DNA of 7,225 bases from JAZDLC01 sp043802345 (GTDB lineage Bacteria > Planctomycetota > B15-G4 > JADJEK01), in assembly GCA_043802345.1 (NCBI GenBank), contig JAZDLC010000354.1, positions 1 to 7,225 on the forward strand, read 5' to 3'. Below, piece after piece: positions 5,828 to 7,225 of this stretch (positions are counted from its first letter, which is position 1; every line of letters begins with the position of its first letter). The translations under genes were made by a program, and so were the position numbers. Under the pieces are notes generated by a model. The model saw nothing but the letters and a program-made list of their open reading frames with translations, was not told where the DNA came from and made no database searches.

Positions 5828-6711
5828 GCGTGCTCGCTTTCCAGAACATCCATCGCACCTACCGGGCGGGCGAAGAGGTCCTCTCCGGGGTCAGCCTCTC
5901 GATTGAAGAGGGAGAGGTGGTCGGCCTGCTGGGGAGGAACGGCGCCGGCAAGACCACGCTGATCCATATCGCCCTGGGGATGATCCGCGCCCAGGAGGGG
6001 ATGGTGCGGGTCTTCGGGCTCGACCCCGAGAAGGACCCGGTCGCCATCAAGCGGCGGGTCGGATTCGTCTCGGAGAACCAGATCCTGCCGCCCGCGATGA
6101 AGGTCTCAGGGATCCTCGAGATGCACCGTGAGCTGTTTCCGACCTGGGACCGGGAGTTCGAGCGAGCCCTTCGCCAGCGCTTCAGCTTCAGCGAGAAGAC
6201 GCGGGTCAAGGCGCTCTCCAAGGGCCAGGCGCGCCAACTCGCCCTCCTGTGCGCGGTCGCGCATCGTCCCGAACTGCTGCTGCTGGACGAGCCGGCCGGC
6301 GGGCTGGACCCGGCCGCGCGCCGCTCTTTCCTGGAGGCGGCCATCCAGCTCCTCTCCGAGTCGGGCACCGCCATCCTGTTCTCGTCGCATCACATGGCCG
6401 ACGTGGAGCGGATGGCCGCGCGCGTGGTGCTGCTCGAGGACCGGAGAGTCCTGATCGACCGCGACCTCGATGAGCTGCGCGAGAACAGCGTGCTGGCGAT
6501 CTTGCCCGCGGGCGCCGACGCGTCCGCCGTCGCCGGGCTTCCGGGATGCGTTCGCGCTCGCACTCACGAGGGGGCCGTGCGCGCGGTGTTTGCCGGCAGC
6601 CCCGACGCCGTCGCGCTGCAACTCCACGACCGGCTGGGTGGCCGGGAGGTCCACTGCCAGCACGTCCAGCTCGAGGACTTGTTCGTGGAACTGGTGGGAG
6701 CCGACTCGTGA
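5824..6711 (+). CDS. ABC transporter ATP-binding protein (YtrB-like)
   Basis: The protein has 295 residues. Walker A is GRNGAGKTT at 37-45, the signature is LSKGQARQL at 131-139, Walker B is LLLLDEPAGGLDP at 151-163 with catalytic Glu156, and the switch His is in FSSHH at 186-190. At the Q-loop position, where Gln is usual, the sequence reads FVSENQ (81-86). A Glu here is common in the regulator-linked YtrB-like ATPases, to my knowledge. Residues after about 215 form an accessory C-terminal domain. It would power the membrane permease encoded next, probably as an exporter or resistance transporter, although the substrate is unknown. GGAGG at 5809-5813, inside the regulator gene, is its ribosome binding site. 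The start overlaps gntR by ATGA and the stop overlaps the permease by GTGA, so the three are translated as a coupled unit. Confidence 0.94.
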   Translation: MSVLAFQNIHRTYRAGEEVLSGVSLSIEEGEVVGLLGRNGAGKTTLIHIALGMIRAQEGMVRVFGLDPEKDPVAIKRRVGFVSENQILPPAMKVSGILEMHRELFPTWDREFERALRQRFSFSEKTRVKALSKGQARQLALLCAVAHRPELLLLDEPAGGLDPAARRSFLEAAIQLLSESGTAILFSSHHMADVERMAARVVLLEDRRVLIDRDLDELRENSVLAILPAGADASAVAGLPGCVRARTHEGAVRAVFAGSPDAVALQLHDRLGGREVHCQHVQLEDLFVELVGADS

Positions 6712-7225
6712 GACTCGCTCTCCTGCGCCGCGACTACGCGATCCTCATGCTGATCTTCACCTGGGGCCTGGGGATCGCTCAGGGAACGCTGTTCGGGCGC
6801 GCCGCCGGCGAGGATTACCTGGCGGGGTACACGCCCGAAGCGGTCCCGCCGGAGAAGCGCTTCCTCTTCTGGCTCGTATTGATGACGGTCCAGAGCAACT
6901 TCGTGTTGTTCATGATCACGAGGATGTGGGAGATCGCCTCTCCCTTCCGGATCACCCTGCCGATTCCGGCTCGCGACCTCTGGTTCACGCGGATGTTCGC
7001 GATCGAGGTCAACATGCTGGGCGCCGCGCTGCTGCAGTGCCTCTTCTACACCCTGAACTACGACCCTCCGCTGCACCCGCTCCACTATGCGCTGGCGTTC
7101 AACGCCATCAGCTTCATCTTCCTCATGCCGTTCCTCTACCGGTCGGTCCGGGTGCGTTCGGGCGGTCCCGGCATGCCGCTCCTGATCTACCTGCCGCTCC
7201 TGCTGGGACTCATCTGGATGTTCAC
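6708..7225 (+). CDS. ABC-2-type permease subunit, N-terminal part (cut by window end)
   Basis: The reading frame starts at GTG 6708, overlapping the ATPase stop (GTGA), with GGGAG at 6696-6700 seven bases before. It is open to the end of the window, giving 172 residues. Hydrophobic segments at about 11-29, 52-72, 95-116, 127-145 and 157-172 indicate a polytopic inner-membrane protein with at least five helices. The stretch ITLPIPARDLWFTRM at 82-96 resembles the cytoplasmic coupling region often seen between helices of ABC-2-type permeases (L-P-[IV]-[PS]-R-x-[DE]-L-W). It should dimerise and pair with the ATPase encoded upstream. The substrate cannot be read from the sequence. The identification rests on topology and operon position more than on sequence motifs. 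Confidence 0.85.
   Translation, partial: MRLALLRRDYAILMLIFTWGLGIAQGTLFGRAAGEDYLAGYTPEAVPPEKRFLFWLVLMTVQSNFVLFMITRMWEIASPFRITLPIPARDLWFTRMFAIEVNMLGAALLQCLFYTLNYDPPLHPLHYALAFNAISFIFLMPFLYRSVRVRSGGPGMPLLIYLPLLLGLIWMF

Overview
The window is GC-rich bacterial DNA, densely packed with genes. The first genes are a DUF1549/DUF1553 C-terminus, a Tat-exported DUF1501 protein and a secreted pre-peptidase-domain (PPC) protein. This set is typical of Planctomycetota, Verrucomicrobiota and some Acidobacteriota, so the source is probably one of these or a relative. No rRNA or other phylogenetic marker is present to settle the phylum.

Layout. (1) Positions 1-3841, + strand: an export-oriented operon of three genes (DUF1553 tail, DUF1501, PPC protein). 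Genes two and three overlap by ATGA, and only 17 bases separate the first stop from the preferred second start. All three are expected outside the cytoplasm. Their biochemical role is not established. (2) Positions 3863-4316: a small four-helix-bundle gene of the 23S rRNA intervening-sequence protein (S23/IVP) family. It is bracketed by hexanucleotide arrays that contain an 18-bp perfect inverted repeat, and the downstream array is translated as the protein's C-terminal tail. (3) Positions 4357-5208, - strand: a PIG-L family (LmbE-like) zinc deacetylase. (4) Positions 5209-5446: a divergent intergenic region. It holds a second palindrome made of the same hexamers with no gene inside, followed by a promoter and a palindromic operator. 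(5) Positions 5447-7225, + strand: an operon of a short GntR/YtrA-type regulator, an ABC ATPase and an ABC permease cut by the window end. The three genes are joined by 4-nt overlaps (ATGA, GTGA). The regulator probably represses its own operon through the operator that overlaps the -10 box.

The most interesting signal is the pair of hexamer palindromes built on ATCG/CGAT units. One encloses the four-helix-bundle gene and the other, about 1 kb away, encloses only 24 bases. Together they look like a full-length and a gene-less (MITE-like) copy of an intervening-sequence-type element outside rRNA. This is inference from sequence architecture and has not been tested against other genomes.
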